Under the pieces are notes generated by a model that searched no databases, was not told where the DNA came from, and was given only the letters and a program-made list of their open reading frames with translations. From contig JAFEBQ010000002.1 of NCBI GenBank assembly GCA_018242585.1, forward strand, positions 62,001 to 126,000: 64,000 bases of DNA, read 5' to 3'. Shown here one piece after another: positions 51,231 to 59,749 of this stretch (position 1 is the first letter of the stretch; each line of letters begins with the position of its first letter). The DNA is from Planctomycetota bacterium (GTDB lineage: Bacteria; Planctomycetota; Planctomycetia; Pirellulales; PNKZ01). A program made the translations under genes and the position numbers.

Positions 51231-51767
51231 TTGTCTTATTTCGACGGCCGCGCAGTCGGGGAAGTGATCGCGAAACTTCGCGGTTGCAAGATCGCGCGGC
51301 AAATGGCGAACGAGCGCAAGGAATCGCTCAAAAGCAAAGCATCGCGCGATCGCTTCGACGCTGAAGCTGCCGCCTTATCGAAACAGGTCGACGACCTGGA
51401 ATCACAGCTCGCCGTCGCCGTCTACGCCGTTTGCGATCGCGTCGCCGGCAAGTTCATTCGCGAAGAGTTGCGCGAACATGCCGACGACTTCACGCAAACG
51501 GCCGTACTGCACGTCGTGCGCAACATTCACAAATACGACCGCTTCAGGAAGCGCAGTCTGCTCGGCTGGATTACGCAGGTCGTCAAGAACGTGTTTCGCA
51601 TGGAAGCCCGGCGGCTCAACACGCAGGCCGCGCACTTCGCCCGCTACTGCGAATCACAGCCCGCGGGCGAGCCTTTCGAGTACGCTGGCCGCAAGCACGG
51701 TCAGGAAGCTGCCGGCGAGCCCGTAGGCGACGACGACGCCTGGCTGTTCGATATTGACGACGAGTAG
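51231..51767 (+). CDS. Sigma-factor-like protein (region 2 only)
   Basis: 178 aa if the TTG at 51231 is used; an in-frame stop lies just before it, and the first ATG is at 51303. The centre resembles sigma-70 region 2: ELREHADDFTQTAVLHVVRN, then KYDRFRKRSLLGWITQVVKN and VFRMEARRLN. Region 4 and its helix-turn-helix are absent; the C-terminus is short and acidic (DDDAWLFDIDDE). So it may bind RNA polymerase or DNA without being a full sigma factor. Its last 114 nt overlap the DUF1360-like gene on the other strand. Confidence 0.65.
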   Translation: MSYFDGRAVGEVIAKLRGCKIARQMANERKESLKSKASRDRFDAEAAALSKQVDDLESQLAVAVYAVCDRVAGKFIREELREHADDFTQTAVLHVVRNIHKYDRFRKRSLLGWITQVVKNVFRMEARRLNTQAAHFARYCESQPAGEPFEYAGRKHGQEAAGEPVGDDDAWLFDIDDE

Positions 51768-51929
51768 CGCGCAGGCGACGCCTGCCCAGAAACCAGAACA
51801 CTGGTAACACTTGACCAGTGTTCGCAGCGGGCCAGGGAGGGCGTCGCGCAGCGGTCGCAACAGGTACGACTCGACAACGATCATCGCCAGCCCGACGCTA
51901 GCCAGTAGGGTCAGCAGCGCGTCGAGCAT
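51654..51929 (-). CDS. Small membrane protein, DUF1360-like
   Basis: 91 aa with an N-terminal helix (LLTLLASVGLAMIVVESYLL) and a second one near the C-terminus, and the motif VKCYQCSGFWAGVACALLVV (CxxCxGFWxG), which is typical for DUF1360 proteins of phages and bacteria. Function unknown, probably membrane. The ATG shares its A with the stop of the preceding gene (TAATG), so it is coupled. Its 3' part is antisense to the sigma-like gene. Confidence 0.78.
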   Translation of the reverse strand: MLDALLTLLASVGLAMIVVESYLLRPLRDALPGPLRTLVKCYQCSGFWAGVACALLVVNIEQPGVVVAYGLAGSFLTVLAASVLERLARGL

Positions 51930-52135
51930 TAGAGAACCGCTGGCGATTCAAACGGAACTGTCGGCGACTCGTTTTCTTCGCCATCGCCTTTCGGCTCCGA
52001 ATCGCCGGTCAGCTTCGACAGCTCGCGTTCAAGCTGCGCGCAGCGGTTCGCGAGCGCGTCGCGCTGCTGTTCCAAAACCGCAATCCTGATCGTCTGCCGT
52101 CCGACGACAACATGCGCCGAAGTCAATTCGTCCAT
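51929..52135 (-). CDS. Small coiled-coil phage protein
   Basis: 68 aa. Residues about 15-43 (RIAVLEQQRDALANRCAQLE) form a heptad coiled coil; the C-terminus is acidic and disordered. It lies between the tail-fibre gene and the DUF1360-like gene, coupled to the latter through TAATG. No signal peptide or membrane helix. Function unknown; could be an assembly or lysis accessory. Confidence 0.6.
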   Translation of the reverse strand: MDELTSAHVVVGRQTIRIAVLEQQRDALANRCAQLERELSKLTGDSEPKGDGEENESPTVPFESPAVL

Positions 52136-52144
52136 TGCTTGCTC

Positions 52145-53917
52145 CTAGCTAGCCGACACACAAATTCCATTAACAAACGTGAACGTAGTAAACACACCGC
52201 TGCCACTGAACCCAGCATTGCCGTTGATGAACAGATTGCCCGGTGTTCCAGCCCCTGCACCGCCGTCTAAACCAGCAGCGCCGGTGCTAAGATAAAGATT
52301 CCCGCCGTTGCCGCTAACTTGAGTACCTGTTCCTGCGCCGCCGGTACTTGCCGCCAGGTAGCAATTGCCGCCTGCGCCGGCGGCGAGCGACAGCCCATCG
52401 CTGGCGTCACCGCCCACTTGAGAAGAGACGTTAAAAGCGCCGCCTGCGTTCCCTGTTACGGCGGAGCTTGGGTTGAACGTGAAGCTAGAGCCAGCAAATG
52501 TCACCGTCCCAGCGACCCCTAGCCCTGTTCCTGCGCCGGCATTGAAGCTGAGATTGCCGCCGTTATGGTTGCCGCTGTCGTCGCCATTAGCGGCAGAGGC
52601 GTAGACATTAACGTCGTTGCCTTGGCTTCCGCCCGAGTTGGCGGACCCCGCGTTGATGGTACATGGGTCGCCGACGGGACTTGAAAATGTCAATGCGGAA
52701 AGAGTATTGACGACTAGATTGCCAGCGCCATCGGTCGTCGCGACGCTATCTCCACCAAATGCGCCAGCGTTGTTGTACTGAAGCTGGCGATTGCTACCGC
52801 CGGGCGATCCTCCGCCCGCCGAGCCGTTGGCCGCGGCCGTGATTCGCCCGTTCGCATCGACCGTGATATTCGCCGAGGTGTAACTGCCTGGCGTGACGGC
52901 TGTCGTGCTGAGCCGCGCGTCGCCAAGCGTGCCGCTTGTGATGTTGCTCGCGTTCGTCGTGTCGGTCGTCGCCGAGGCGACCAGCCCCAGATTGCTACGG
53001 GCCGTCGCGACACTCGCCAGGTCGGAGAGATTGTTGCTCGCGACGAGCGCGCCGGTCACATGATGCGCGAGTACGAACCAATTCGTCCCTACGGTCGCCT
53101 CGTCGCCGCCGGCATTGTTCGCCGCGCAAACCAGCAGGTCGCCGATTTCGACGGCCTTACCGCTGGCGCCGCCGACCTTGCCGGCTGCCGAGACATAGTA
53201 GGCGTCGCCCTTTGTGCCGGCCGGGTAGCTCGGATTCGCCGAAGCGTCTTCGTTCCCCTTGAAGTCAAGCAGGCTCGTCAGGCTGGCGTCGACGTAAGCC
53301 TTCGTCGCGGCATCCTGGCCGCTCGTCGGCGACGGCAGGCCCGTAATCGACCCGCCGGTAATCGCGACGCTCGACGCCGCCTGCGTCGCCAGGCTGCCCA
53401 GCCCCAAATTAGTACGCGCGGTTGAAACGCTGCCTAGATCGCTAAGATTGTTTGCAGCCAAAACGCGCGCGTTGAGTTGTCCTTGAATTGCCGCGGTGAC
53501 GCCGGACAGATAGCCGACCTCGGCCGCGGTCGCCCCCCCCACGTTATGGCCCGCCAGGGAGAGATTGCCGCCCAGCGCCGGCGACGTGTCCTGCGAAACG
53601 TGCTGCAAGTACGCCGAATCGTCGTCGTCGGCGACGACCTGTTCAGCGACGAACTGCGTAATCCCGCCGGCCGTCATAACCGCGACGACGGCTGCGTTCG
53701 CGTCGTGCGCGTCGGCCACCGAGTCTTCAATGCCGCGCGTGACGGTCAACGTGTTGCCGCTGACGCTCGTGACCAGCATCAGTTCGCTATCGACGACGAC
53801 GCGAAAGTTTCCCGCCGTGGGGAAGCTACTCGCGTCGTGAATCGCGCACGTCGTTTGAGCGCGGGAAATCGCGGCGACAAGCGTTGACGCGCCGTTATTG
53901 ACGAGTTGTTCGGCCAT
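52145..53917 (-). CDS. Phage tail fibre/collar-type protein
   Basis: 590 aa. Residues 1-100 have a beta-rich, collagen-free N-terminal domain (SRAQTTCAIHDASSFPTAGN). Two copies of the tail-fibre repeat NNLSDLxSVxTARxNLGL occur (about residues 155-175 and 295-312), a hallmark of phage fibres. From about 370 the sequence is Gly/Asn/Ser-rich and low in charge, as in trimeric fibre shafts. It ends FTFVNGICVSAS. It should bind the host surface. Its start lies 4 nt after a GGCATAGATA element (53922-53931) with no Shine-Dalgarno. Confidence 0.88.
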   Translation of the reverse strand: MAEQLVNNGASTLVAAISRAQTTCAIHDASSFPTAGNFRVVVDSELMLVTSVSGNTLTVTRGIEDSVADAHDANAAVVAVMTAGGITQFVAEQVVADDDDSAYLQHVSQDTSPALGGNLSLAGHNVGGATAAEVGYLSGVTAAIQGQLNARVLAANNLSDLGSVSTARTNLGLGSLATQAASSVAITGGSITGLPSPTSGQDAATKAYVDASLTSLLDFKGNEDASANPSYPAGTKGDAYYVSAAGKVGGASGKAVEIGDLLVCAANNAGGDEATVGTNWFVLAHHVTGALVASNNLSDLASVATARSNLGLVASATTDTTNASNITSGTLGDARLSTTAVTPGSYTSANITVDANGRITAAANGSAGGGSPGGSNRQLQYNNAGAFGGDSVATTDGAGNLVVNTLSALTFSSPVGDPCTINAGSANSGGSQGNDVNVYASAANGDDSGNHNGGNLSFNAGAGTGLGVAGTVTFAGSSFTFNPSSAVTGNAGGAFNVSSQVGGDASDGLSLAAGAGGNCYLAASTGGAGTGTQVSGNGGNLYLSTGAAGLDGGAGAGTPGNLFINGNAGFSGSGVFTTFTFVNGICVSAS

Positions 53918-53920
53918 GAC

Positions 53921-54271
53921 CTATCTATGCCGCGCGTCAGCCGCCGGCGCCGCGAAGGAAACAGCCTGGTTGAGCTGCCGCTGTCGCTCTTGGCAATCGC
54001 CACAGTTCGCGATGTTCGTGCCGGCCACGGCGTCGATGACTCGCGCGATGGGCTGGGCCAGCGCCGCCACAACGTCTCCCAAGCCGCGTAGCTTGGGGCG
54101 CTCGGTGCGCGTGATCGTGACCGGAATCGCGCGCGGGTTGGCGCAGGGCGTGCCGCGCTGCCGGCAGACGGCGCAGATCGACGCGCTAACCAGGTTGTCG
54201 TGCGCGTGAACGCTGGTGTGTCGGCAAAAGTGCGCGCCGTCAATCAGCGCTAACAGCGGGCAATCGCTCAT
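53921..54271 (-). CDS. Phage protein with cysteine motifs, function unknown
   Basis: 116 aa. Contains ICAVCRQRGTPCANPRA near the middle and NCGDCQERQRQ near the end, with His residues (HFCRHTSVHAH) at the N-terminus; together they could bind a metal or Fe-S cluster. The start overlaps the stop of the next gene upstream by 4 nt. No family recognised. It ends inside the motif that precedes the tail-fibre start. Confidence 0.65.
   Translation of the reverse strand: MSDCPLLALIDGAHFCRHTSVHAHDNLVSASICAVCRQRGTPCANPRAIPVTITRTERPKLRGLGDVVAALAQPIARVIDAVAGTNIANCGDCQERQRQLNQAVSFAAPAADARHR
53922..53931 (-). promoter_or_regulatory. GGCATAGATA start-associated element, copy 1
   Basis: GGCATAGATA, then GGTC and the ATG of the tail-fibre gene at 53917. 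Same 4-nt spacing as the other three copies; no Shine-Dalgarno is present. Confidence 0.6.
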
Positions 54272-55293
54272 ACGAAACCGTTGATCGTAAGCACGGGCGT
54301 GATCGACTCGGAACAGCCCCCCGTGCCGCCGTCACTACAAGTGAAGTCCACCGCCGACGAGGTGATAACGGTCGTCGCCAACGTGGCGTCGGGCAAACCA
54401 CTGGCGGTGGTGTTCCAGCTCGACACGCCGCCATCGGCGCTCACCCACTGGCAGGGGCCCGGTCCCCCCAAGGGGTTGGCGCGCTGCCCCTCGCCGGTCG
54501 CGCGCAGCAGCCATTGGCAACAACCGTACATTGCGACAATGACGAGCGATAGGAACCCCGCCGTTCCCAGCGTCCCTTCGCTGTACGAATAGCTGCCGTC
54601 GCCGTTCGAGGTCAGGACATAATCGCCATCATTGGTGCCCCCGTCGCACGTCGATCCCGTGCCCGAGAGGGTCACGGAAAGGTTGCGCGAAACATTCGAG
54701 GTCAGCGAACTACAGGTGAAGTCGCTGGAACACTCCGCCTCGGTCGTGATCCGGCTGCCAGTGACATTGCTAAACGTCACGTCCCCCGTATTGTTTTCGA
54801 CCTTGATCGCGAAGCCCTTGCCAGTCGGCGCGGCGGCGGTGACGATCGCTCCGGACAGTGGTCCGGAAACAATGCAGCGCGTGTCGCGCACGAACCATTG
54901 GTCGCTGTCGCACACGGGCTGATCGTTGGTGACGTAGAGCAGAAACCCCGTGGGCGTTTTGGGCGTGCCAAGATTGACGCTGACCGTGTCACCACCGCTG
55001 GTCAGCGTGTACGCGCCGGTGGCGTTGTCGTACCGCGCGTACGTGCCGGTGTCGGGCCAATTCGGGTAAACCGTGATCTTGGCGTTGGCGTCGAGCGGGC
55101 TGGACCAATCGACGTAGACAAAGTGCTTGTCGGCGGCGCTCGCCGTGACGCTATGCACTTGGCCGCCGCCGGCGGCCACCACCAGGCTTCCCGACGCGAT
55201 CGACCAACTGCCCGAGTCCACGGACAATCCTGCCATGCCGTTGCCTGGGATCGTGTAGAAGGTGCAGCCACAGCAGCACGGCAGCCAGCGCAT
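54268..55293 (-). CDS. Phage structural protein of unknown function
   Basis: 341 aa with a Shine-Dalgarno AGGAG 5 nt before the ATG at 55293. The N-terminus MRWLPCCCGCTFYTIPG has an unusual Cys cluster (CCCGC). The rest is Thr/Ser/Gly/Asp-rich and beta-like (SGDTVSVNLGTPKTPTGFLL), consistent with a tail-tip or fibre-associated protein. Position between the tape-measure end and the tail fibre fits this. No family recognised. Confidence 0.65.
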   Translation of the reverse strand: MRWLPCCCGCTFYTIPGNGMAGLSVDSGSWSIASGSLVVAAGGGQVHSVTASAADKHFVYVDWSSPLDANAKITVYPNWPDTGTYARYDNATGAYTLTSGGDTVSVNLGTPKTPTGFLLYVTNDQPVCDSDQWFVRDTRCIVSGPLSGAIVTAAAPTGKGFAIKVENNTGDVTFSNVTGSRITTEAECSSDFTCSSLTSNVSRNLSVTLSGTGSTCDGGTNDGDYVLTSNGDGSYSYSEGTLGTAGFLSLVIVAMYGCCQWLLRATGEGQRANPLGGPGPCQWVSADGGVSSWNTTASGLPDATLATTVITSSAVDFTCSDGGTGGCSESITPVLTINGFV

Positions 55294-55300
55294 AACACTC

Positions 55301-55705
55301 CTAGGACGGCGGAATCGGACCAGGGCAGGTGTCGCTGTTGATGACCCACCAGCGGCCGGCGGCGTAGACCAGCGTGACTCGCGCGCCAGACGGAATCTGG
55401 GTCTGATCCACCAAGGACCAGTGCGCCCAACAATCGGTCTCGGGCCAACTGACGGCCGCCGCCTCCTGGCTCGTGTCGTCGTCGGGTGACGGCGCGCACC
55501 AGAGGGTGAACTTGCCCTTGTTGTCGGCGAATGTGCCGCCGTCGTTGCGCTTGACCGCCTGGGTCAGCTTGCCAAGCACGATTGTGGCGTTCGTCGGTCG
55601 ATGACTCGACGGCGGAGCGCCTTTCCGATGTTGCTCGATTCGCTGCGCGGCCGCGCCAACGCGCGCTGCTTGGTGCGGCGTGAGGCCCGCCGGCCGTTGG
55701 TTCAT
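55301..55705 (-). CDS. Phage protein of unknown function
   Basis: 134 aa. Starts MNQRPAGLTPHQAARVGAAA, then an Arg/Pro-rich part and a C-terminal beta-like domain (VTLVYAAGRWWVINSDTCPG). The ATG shares its A with the stop of the upstream gene (TAATG). It belongs to the tail-tip region by position. No motif recognised. Confidence 0.62.
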   Translation of the reverse strand: MNQRPAGLTPHQAARVGAAAQRIEQHRKGAPPSSHRPTNATIVLGKLTQAVKRNDGGTFADNKGKFTLWCAPSPDDDTSQEAAAVSWPETDCWAHWSLVDQTQIPSGARVTLVYAAGRWWVINSDTCPGPIPPS

Positions 55706-56616
55706 TAAGGGGGCCCGCTCACTACGCCGCTGGGCAGCGCGGAAAAGTCCATCATCGGCTGAATGTCGTAGCGCTTGAAAATGACCGTGCCGCTGCCGTC
55801 GACCGGCAGCATTAGCCCGCTGTTGTCGAGCGGCCAGGGTTGCGCCGGCGGCTGGCCGTTAATCAGAATTTGCCGCAAATTGCCGCTTTTCTTCTCGAAG
55901 AATCCGGCGTTCAGCACCTGCGGCTGCCAACTCTGGATCGTGTTGACGACAAACTTCAGGACCAGCGTGTAATAGATCGTGTAGACGCCGCCAATGTCCT
56001 CGCGGACTTGCTGCCAGCTCACGTCGTCCAGCTTGACGTAACCGGCGCCGTAACCAAAAAACGAGCCGCTGTTCAGCGCGTCCTGATACGACAGGATGGA
56101 ATTGACGGCCGACCAGTTTTGCACGGCGAAACTGGCGCTCACCACGGGGAAGGTGAACACGCGGGTGAGCGTGGGATCATACGGCTGGCCCGCCGTGTTC
56201 AGGATCGGCTTGCCGGCGTCGCCGCTGTCGTCGACGTTGCCCGTGGAACTGATTTTGTCGACGGGCAATTCCTGCTTCAGCCCGCCGCCGCTCCACACCG
56301 GCGCGCGATTCCAAGGCAGCTCCTCGGCGTCGAGCCATTCGTAGTCGCACTTGACGACCCAAAACTGCCCCGCCCGATCGGTGTTGTCGGCGTGTTTGTT
56401 CGCGCAGTAAATAAACGGGCGCGTCGGGTGCGCGTCGCGAAACGCGGGAATGCCCGATTCGTACAGCGCGTTCTGGTCGGTGTAGTCGCTGCGCGAGTCC
56501 AGGCTGGACAGCTTGATTTCAAAGACGCGGGTCGACGTGCCCAGGTCTTTGTACGAACGGCCGCCGCCGCGTCCGCCGCTGCCGATTTCCTTGACGTAGT
56601 CAATCGAGTAAGCCAT
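55705..56616 (-). CDS. Phage tail-tip protein candidate
   Basis: 303 aa. Directly downstream of the tape-measure gene, which is the place of distal tail proteins in siphophages. Sequence is beta-rich (TRVFTFPVVSASFAVQNWSA, YTIYYTLVLKFVVNTIQSWQ). I cannot assign a family. The ATG overlaps the tape-measure stop (TAATG), so the two are coupled. Confidence 0.62.
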   Translation of the reverse strand: MAYSIDYVKEIGSGGRGGGRSYKDLGTSTRVFEIKLSSLDSRSDYTDQNALYESGIPAFRDAHPTRPFIYCANKHADNTDRAGQFWVVKCDYEWLDAEELPWNRAPVWSGGGLKQELPVDKISSTGNVDDSGDAGKPILNTAGQPYDPTLTRVFTFPVVSASFAVQNWSAVNSILSYQDALNSGSFFGYGAGYVKLDDVSWQQVREDIGGVYTIYYTLVLKFVVNTIQSWQPQVLNAGFFEKKSGNLRQILINGQPPAQPWPLDNSGLMLPVDGSGTVIFKRYDIQPMMDFSALPSGVVSGPP

Positions 56617-58607
56617 TAAATCCCCGCCGCCGCGGCCGCCGGCGCCGACAGCCCCTTACTGATCTGCCCCAGGTATTGCGTCTGCTGCCGAAGCTGTTCG
56701 TTCGCCGTTTCTTGCAGCCGCCGAATTGCGTCCATCGGGTTATTGTTCTGGCCCGCGTTGCGATACGCTAAGACAGCCGACCGCGCTTCCGCCGTGCCAG
56801 CTAACATCGCACCACCGGCCGACGCCTTGACTTGCGGCACGGCCGCTTGCAAATCCTTGACGAGCGCACCCTGCGCACGCTGGAACGTCGCCGTATCAAT
56901 GCCGCCGGCGTCGTGTAGCTCCTTCAGCTTCTTCATTTCCCGCTCGAACTTTTCGAGCGGCGTTTCCAGCGACTGCGCTAGCTCTTTGCCCTTCAACTGC
57001 GCGCCCAGCTTTTTCACCTGCTCGACTTGCGCTGGCGTCGCCCCCTTTTCCTTCAGGTCGGCGGCTTTCTTTTGCCAGTCGTCCATGCCGAACGACTTCA
57101 GGTCCGTCTGAAGACTTTGAATCAGCTTCGTCGCTTCCGACTGCGCTTCGATCTCGCGCGCGGTCAGTTGCTTCATGGCCGCCGCCGGGCCGTCGACGAT
57201 CGCCTTTTTCATTTCGCCGGCCGCGTCTTTCGCGTCCGACTTCATGTCGTCAAAAAACTTCTTGACCTTCGTCGACGGCAACTGCTCGGAAACCGACTTG
57301 CCGAGCGCCGCGGCGCCGGCGTCGGCGTTGTCCCAGCCGGCTTTCGCCCATTCGTCAATATCTTTCGCCAGCGCCCTGGCGTCGTTCGCCGTCGCCTGCG
57401 AAATAACCCCCAAGTCGGCGAGCACCTGCGCCGCCTTGGCAGCGCCAGACGCCAGCAGCGCGAAACCTTCGATTGTGCCGGCAACCATTACGTCGAAGCC
57501 GAGCTGTAACGCCTGATAGCCGATCTTCAGGTAATGAACCGCGTCGGCGACGAGCCCAGCGCCCCAGGCGGCCAGCTCCCAGGCTTTGTTACTGATCGCG
57601 ACCCGATCGACGCTGCCGAGCCAGCCTTGAACTAAATCAATTCCCCCCTTCAGGGCCGGCGCCACGGCTTCGCCGACGACCGCTGCAATGTCGGAAAACG
57701 TGTTGTGCAAGATCGTCAGCTTGCCAGAGAGGGTGTCGCCCGCGGCCTCGGCGGCGCCGTCGTACTGCTGCTTCATCGCGTCGAGAATGACGCCTTGCGC
57801 GCCGGCCATATCGCCGGCGGCTTGCATTTGCTGGATGGCGTCAATTTGCGCCGTGCTGAACGCGACGCCAGCGCGGGCCAGGTCTAGGTAGCCTTCCCGC
57901 GGATTCTTCAGGGCTGCCCCCAGCGCCTGCGTCGCCGCGGTCGCGTCCTGCCCGCTGACCGCGGCCCAGTTCTGCGCCTGCTTGATTGCTTCCGTGAACG
58001 CCGAGCCGCTGACCGCCTGGAACTTCGCGAGCGCGGCCGCCTGACTCATCGTCGCCGCCGTGCTGTTCGTCGTCGTCTGCGCCAGTTCGGCGCCGAGTTG
58101 TCGCACCTGGCCGAGCGAAACGCCGGCGGCGTAGCCGTTCCCCTTCAGGGCCGCCGACAGCTTCGCGCTGGATTGTTCCAGTTCGCTGTAACTGGACAGC
58201 GCGACCTTTAAGCCCGCGGCGATCGCAGCGCCGAGCGTCGCGGCGCCGGCTGCAATGCCGATCGCAAGCTTTTTTCCGACGCCAGGGCCGTTGGCGGCCG
58301 CCAAGTCTTCGTTCAGCTTTTTCTGCGCGCGGCTATACTGCTGCGCATCGATCAGTCCTGCGGCGCGCAGCGCCTTCAGCTTTTGTTGTTCTTGCCTGAA
58401 TCGCTCCGTCGGCGTCTTCGTCGACTCGGCGATTCGCTGGGCTTCGGCCTGCATCTTGCCGGCCCAGCCCTCAAGCGACTTATTGTCGAACGCCTTGGCC
58501 GACGAGCCGACGTACTGGCCGACCAGCGCGCGCGCTTTCGCCAGGCCCTTTTCTAGCGGCCCAGTGGTTGCGCCGAGGATGAGAGATAGCGACCCGGCGA
58601 CTGGCAT
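56616..58607 (-). CDS. Phage tail tape-measure protein
   Basis: 663 aa. Long helical protein with hydrophobic stretches (AIGIAAGAATLGAAIAAGLK) and the classic TMP pattern of alternating Ala/Gln-rich helices: KFQAVSGSAFTEAIKQAQNW, GEAVAPALKGGIDLVQGWLG. It is the longest gene of the module and lies after the tail-assembly chaperones, as expected. TMP sets tail length; a tail of roughly 100 nm can be expected from about 660 residues at 1.5 A each. Start ATG at 58607 follows the previous stop directly, with GGAG upstream. Confidence 0.92.
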   Translation of the reverse strand: MPVAGSLSLILGATTGPLEKGLAKARALVGQYVGSSAKAFDNKSLEGWAGKMQAEAQRIAESTKTPTERFRQEQQKLKALRAAGLIDAQQYSRAQKKLNEDLAAANGPGVGKKLAIGIAAGAATLGAAIAAGLKVALSSYSELEQSSAKLSAALKGNGYAAGVSLGQVRQLGAELAQTTTNSTAATMSQAAALAKFQAVSGSAFTEAIKQAQNWAAVSGQDATAATQALGAALKNPREGYLDLARAGVAFSTAQIDAIQQMQAAGDMAGAQGVILDAMKQQYDGAAEAAGDTLSGKLTILHNTFSDIAAVVGEAVAPALKGGIDLVQGWLGSVDRVAISNKAWELAAWGAGLVADAVHYLKIGYQALQLGFDVMVAGTIEGFALLASGAAKAAQVLADLGVISQATANDARALAKDIDEWAKAGWDNADAGAAALGKSVSEQLPSTKVKKFFDDMKSDAKDAAGEMKKAIVDGPAAAMKQLTAREIEAQSEATKLIQSLQTDLKSFGMDDWQKKAADLKEKGATPAQVEQVKKLGAQLKGKELAQSLETPLEKFEREMKKLKELHDAGGIDTATFQRAQGALVKDLQAAVPQVKASAGGAMLAGTAEARSAVLAYRNAGQNNNPMDAIRRLQETANEQLRQQTQYLGQISKGLSAPAAAAAGI

Positions 58608-59009
58608 TTACTTCAGCTCCAAAATGCCAGCAAGAACCCGATTCAAAGTATCGGGAACCAATGATTCCGCCTGTTCAATGCCGCGCTGCATAAACCGATT
58701 AGCCGCCTGTCGACCGCGCGGAACGCTGACGCCGTAGTTCGGCGCGAAAGCGTAATACTTTCCTTCTTTCGTCGCTTTCGCGACGATCCGAAATGCAACG
58801 TCGAAACGCTTCTTACTCTTGACGACGCGAACCCTCAGGCTGCGCGACAGGAACTTAGTTTCGCCGCGCGGAATCATCGGCTTAACTAGCGCGGCAGCTT
58901 GCTTCGTCGTTTCGCGCAGCTCTTTGCGCAGCACTTTGTTAGCCTTGCGGCCGACTGTCAAAAGCGCTTCGTTTACTGCGTCGAAACCCTCGAAACGAGC
59001 TGACTGCAC
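58608..59009 (-). CDS. HK97-gp10-like phage protein
   Basis: 133 aa from a GTG at 59009. Basic, with FDAVNEALLTVGRKANKVLR, KELRETTKQAAALVKPMIPR and a C-terminal helix; this fits the HK97 gp10-type tail-completion family (head-tail or minor tail role). Its position between chaperone and tape measure is unusual for gp10, which normally precedes the tail tube, so the family call is tentative. The start is 4 nt after a GGCATAGATA element (59014-59023). Confidence 0.6.
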   Translation of the reverse strand: MQSARFEGFDAVNEALLTVGRKANKVLRKELRETTKQAAALVKPMIPRGETKFLSRSLRVRVVKSKKRFDVAFRIVAKATKEGKYYAFAPNYGVSVPRGRQAANRFMQRGIEQAESLVPDTLNRVLAGILELK

Positions 59010-59013
59010 AAGG

Positions 59014-59023
59014 TATCTATGCC
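59014..59023 (-). promoter_or_regulatory. GGCATAGATA start-associated element, copy 2
   Basis: On the minus strand GGCATAGATA is followed by CCTT and the GTG start at 59009. Its TAG is the stop of the upstream chaperone frame. Exact copies lie before the starts at 60718, 61884 and 53917. Confidence 0.6.
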
Positions 59024-59373
59024 AGTTCGGACAGGGGGACGCTGGCCCAGGTCGGCGTGATGCCGACGCTGCGTAGAACGCCGTCGAGAATCGACGCCAT
59101 TTCAGCCGGCGTCTGTTCGCGCTCAGGCAGCAGCCGCGGAATGAAGTCGGCCGGCTGCGCCGCCGTCGTGCGCTTGGCGTAGGGGTTGCTATTCGCGATC
59201 GTGGCGCAGATTGCCCCGGCTTGCAGCCATTCGTCGCCGAACGGTTCCAGGCGATAGAACGCTAGCCAGTGGTCCAGTTCGCCAGGCCCGAGAGAATCAA
59301 GCAACTCGCCGACGGTCTTCTTGAGTTCCCGCGCCAGCTTGAACAGGAACCACAGCGACGAATTGCTTTCTAG
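59017..59373 (-). CDS. Tail-assembly chaperone, frameshifted C-terminal part (gpGT-like)
   Basis: This frame has no good independent start; its only early start is a TTG at 59304. Reading continues from the A AAA AAC slippery site at 59373-59379 in the -1 frame without a stop, giving LESNSSLWFLFKLARELKKT and then LDSLGPGELDHWLAFYRLEP, FGDEWLQAGAICATIAN and SVGITPTWASVPLSELA. The segment WLAFYRLEPFGDEW is typical for the T-part of lambda-type tail chaperones. A -1 frameshift from the upstream gene would make a fusion of about 232 aa. It should chaperone the tape measure during tail assembly. Confidence 0.85.
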   Translation of the reverse strand, partial: LESNSSLWFLFKLARELKKTVGELLDSLGPGELDHWLAFYRLEPFGDEWLQAGAICATIANSNPYAKRTTAAQPADFIPRLLPEREQTPAEMASILDGVLRSVGITPTWASVPLSELA

Positions 59374-59714
59374 TTTTTTACTGGCTGCTCACTGCTGCTT
59401 TGCTGCACGTCGACGACGGCTTTGAACAGGTCGTCGATTTCATTCGACGGAAACTTGGCTAGCTCGTCGGCGCCGGTCGCGCGATCGAACAGCAGGTTCC
59501 CCGCTTCGTCGCACAGTGACCAGGCGATCACGCGACAGCGAATCAGCAGGTCCGACGTCTGCGATTCTTCCTGCTGCTTGCAGAACATCGCCCAGTCGAT
59601 TTTGTCGCGTTCCGACCAGGGGCGAATAAAACAGTCGTTCCCCATGAAACGAACTGCGATCAGCTCGGGCTTGCCGAGCGCAGAGAACAAGTTGTCCTTC
59701 AGACTCACAATCAA
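59370..59714 (-). CDS. Tail-assembly chaperone, zero-frame product (gpG-like)
   Basis: 114 aa from a TTG at 59714, preceded by AGGGAG. Contains IAVRFMGNDCFIRPWSERDK and ends SSEQPVKN, then stop TAG. The last codons GTA AAA AAC contain the canonical slippery heptamer A AAA AAC, directly before the stop. So most ribosomes make this short form and some shift to -1 and continue. Location between tail tube and tape measure is where gpG/gpGT genes sit in siphophages. Confidence 0.87.
   Translation of the reverse strand: MIVSLKDNLFSALGKPELIAVRFMGNDCFIRPWSERDKIDWAMFCKQQEESQTSDLLIRCRVIAWSLCDEAGNLLFDRATGADELAKFPSNEIDDLFKAVVDVQQSSSEQPVKN
59373..59379 (-). other. Programmed -1 ribosomal frameshift site (A AAA AAC)
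   Basis: The heptamer A AAA AAC is in phase with the zero frame (GTA AAA AAC TAG). After a -1 slip the next codon is CTA and the frame stays open for 118 codons to 59017. Slippery sites of this type are the known mechanism for gpG/gpGT production. Confidence 0.9.
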
Positions 59715-59749
59715 CGCTCCCTAACTATTGCCCCCTGCCGCACGCCCGA

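Noticed and set aside
55840-56619. 259-codon plus-strand frame in the phage module
   Set aside because: Opposite to the tail-tip gene, Arg/Val/Ala-rich, and contrary to the direction of the whole module.
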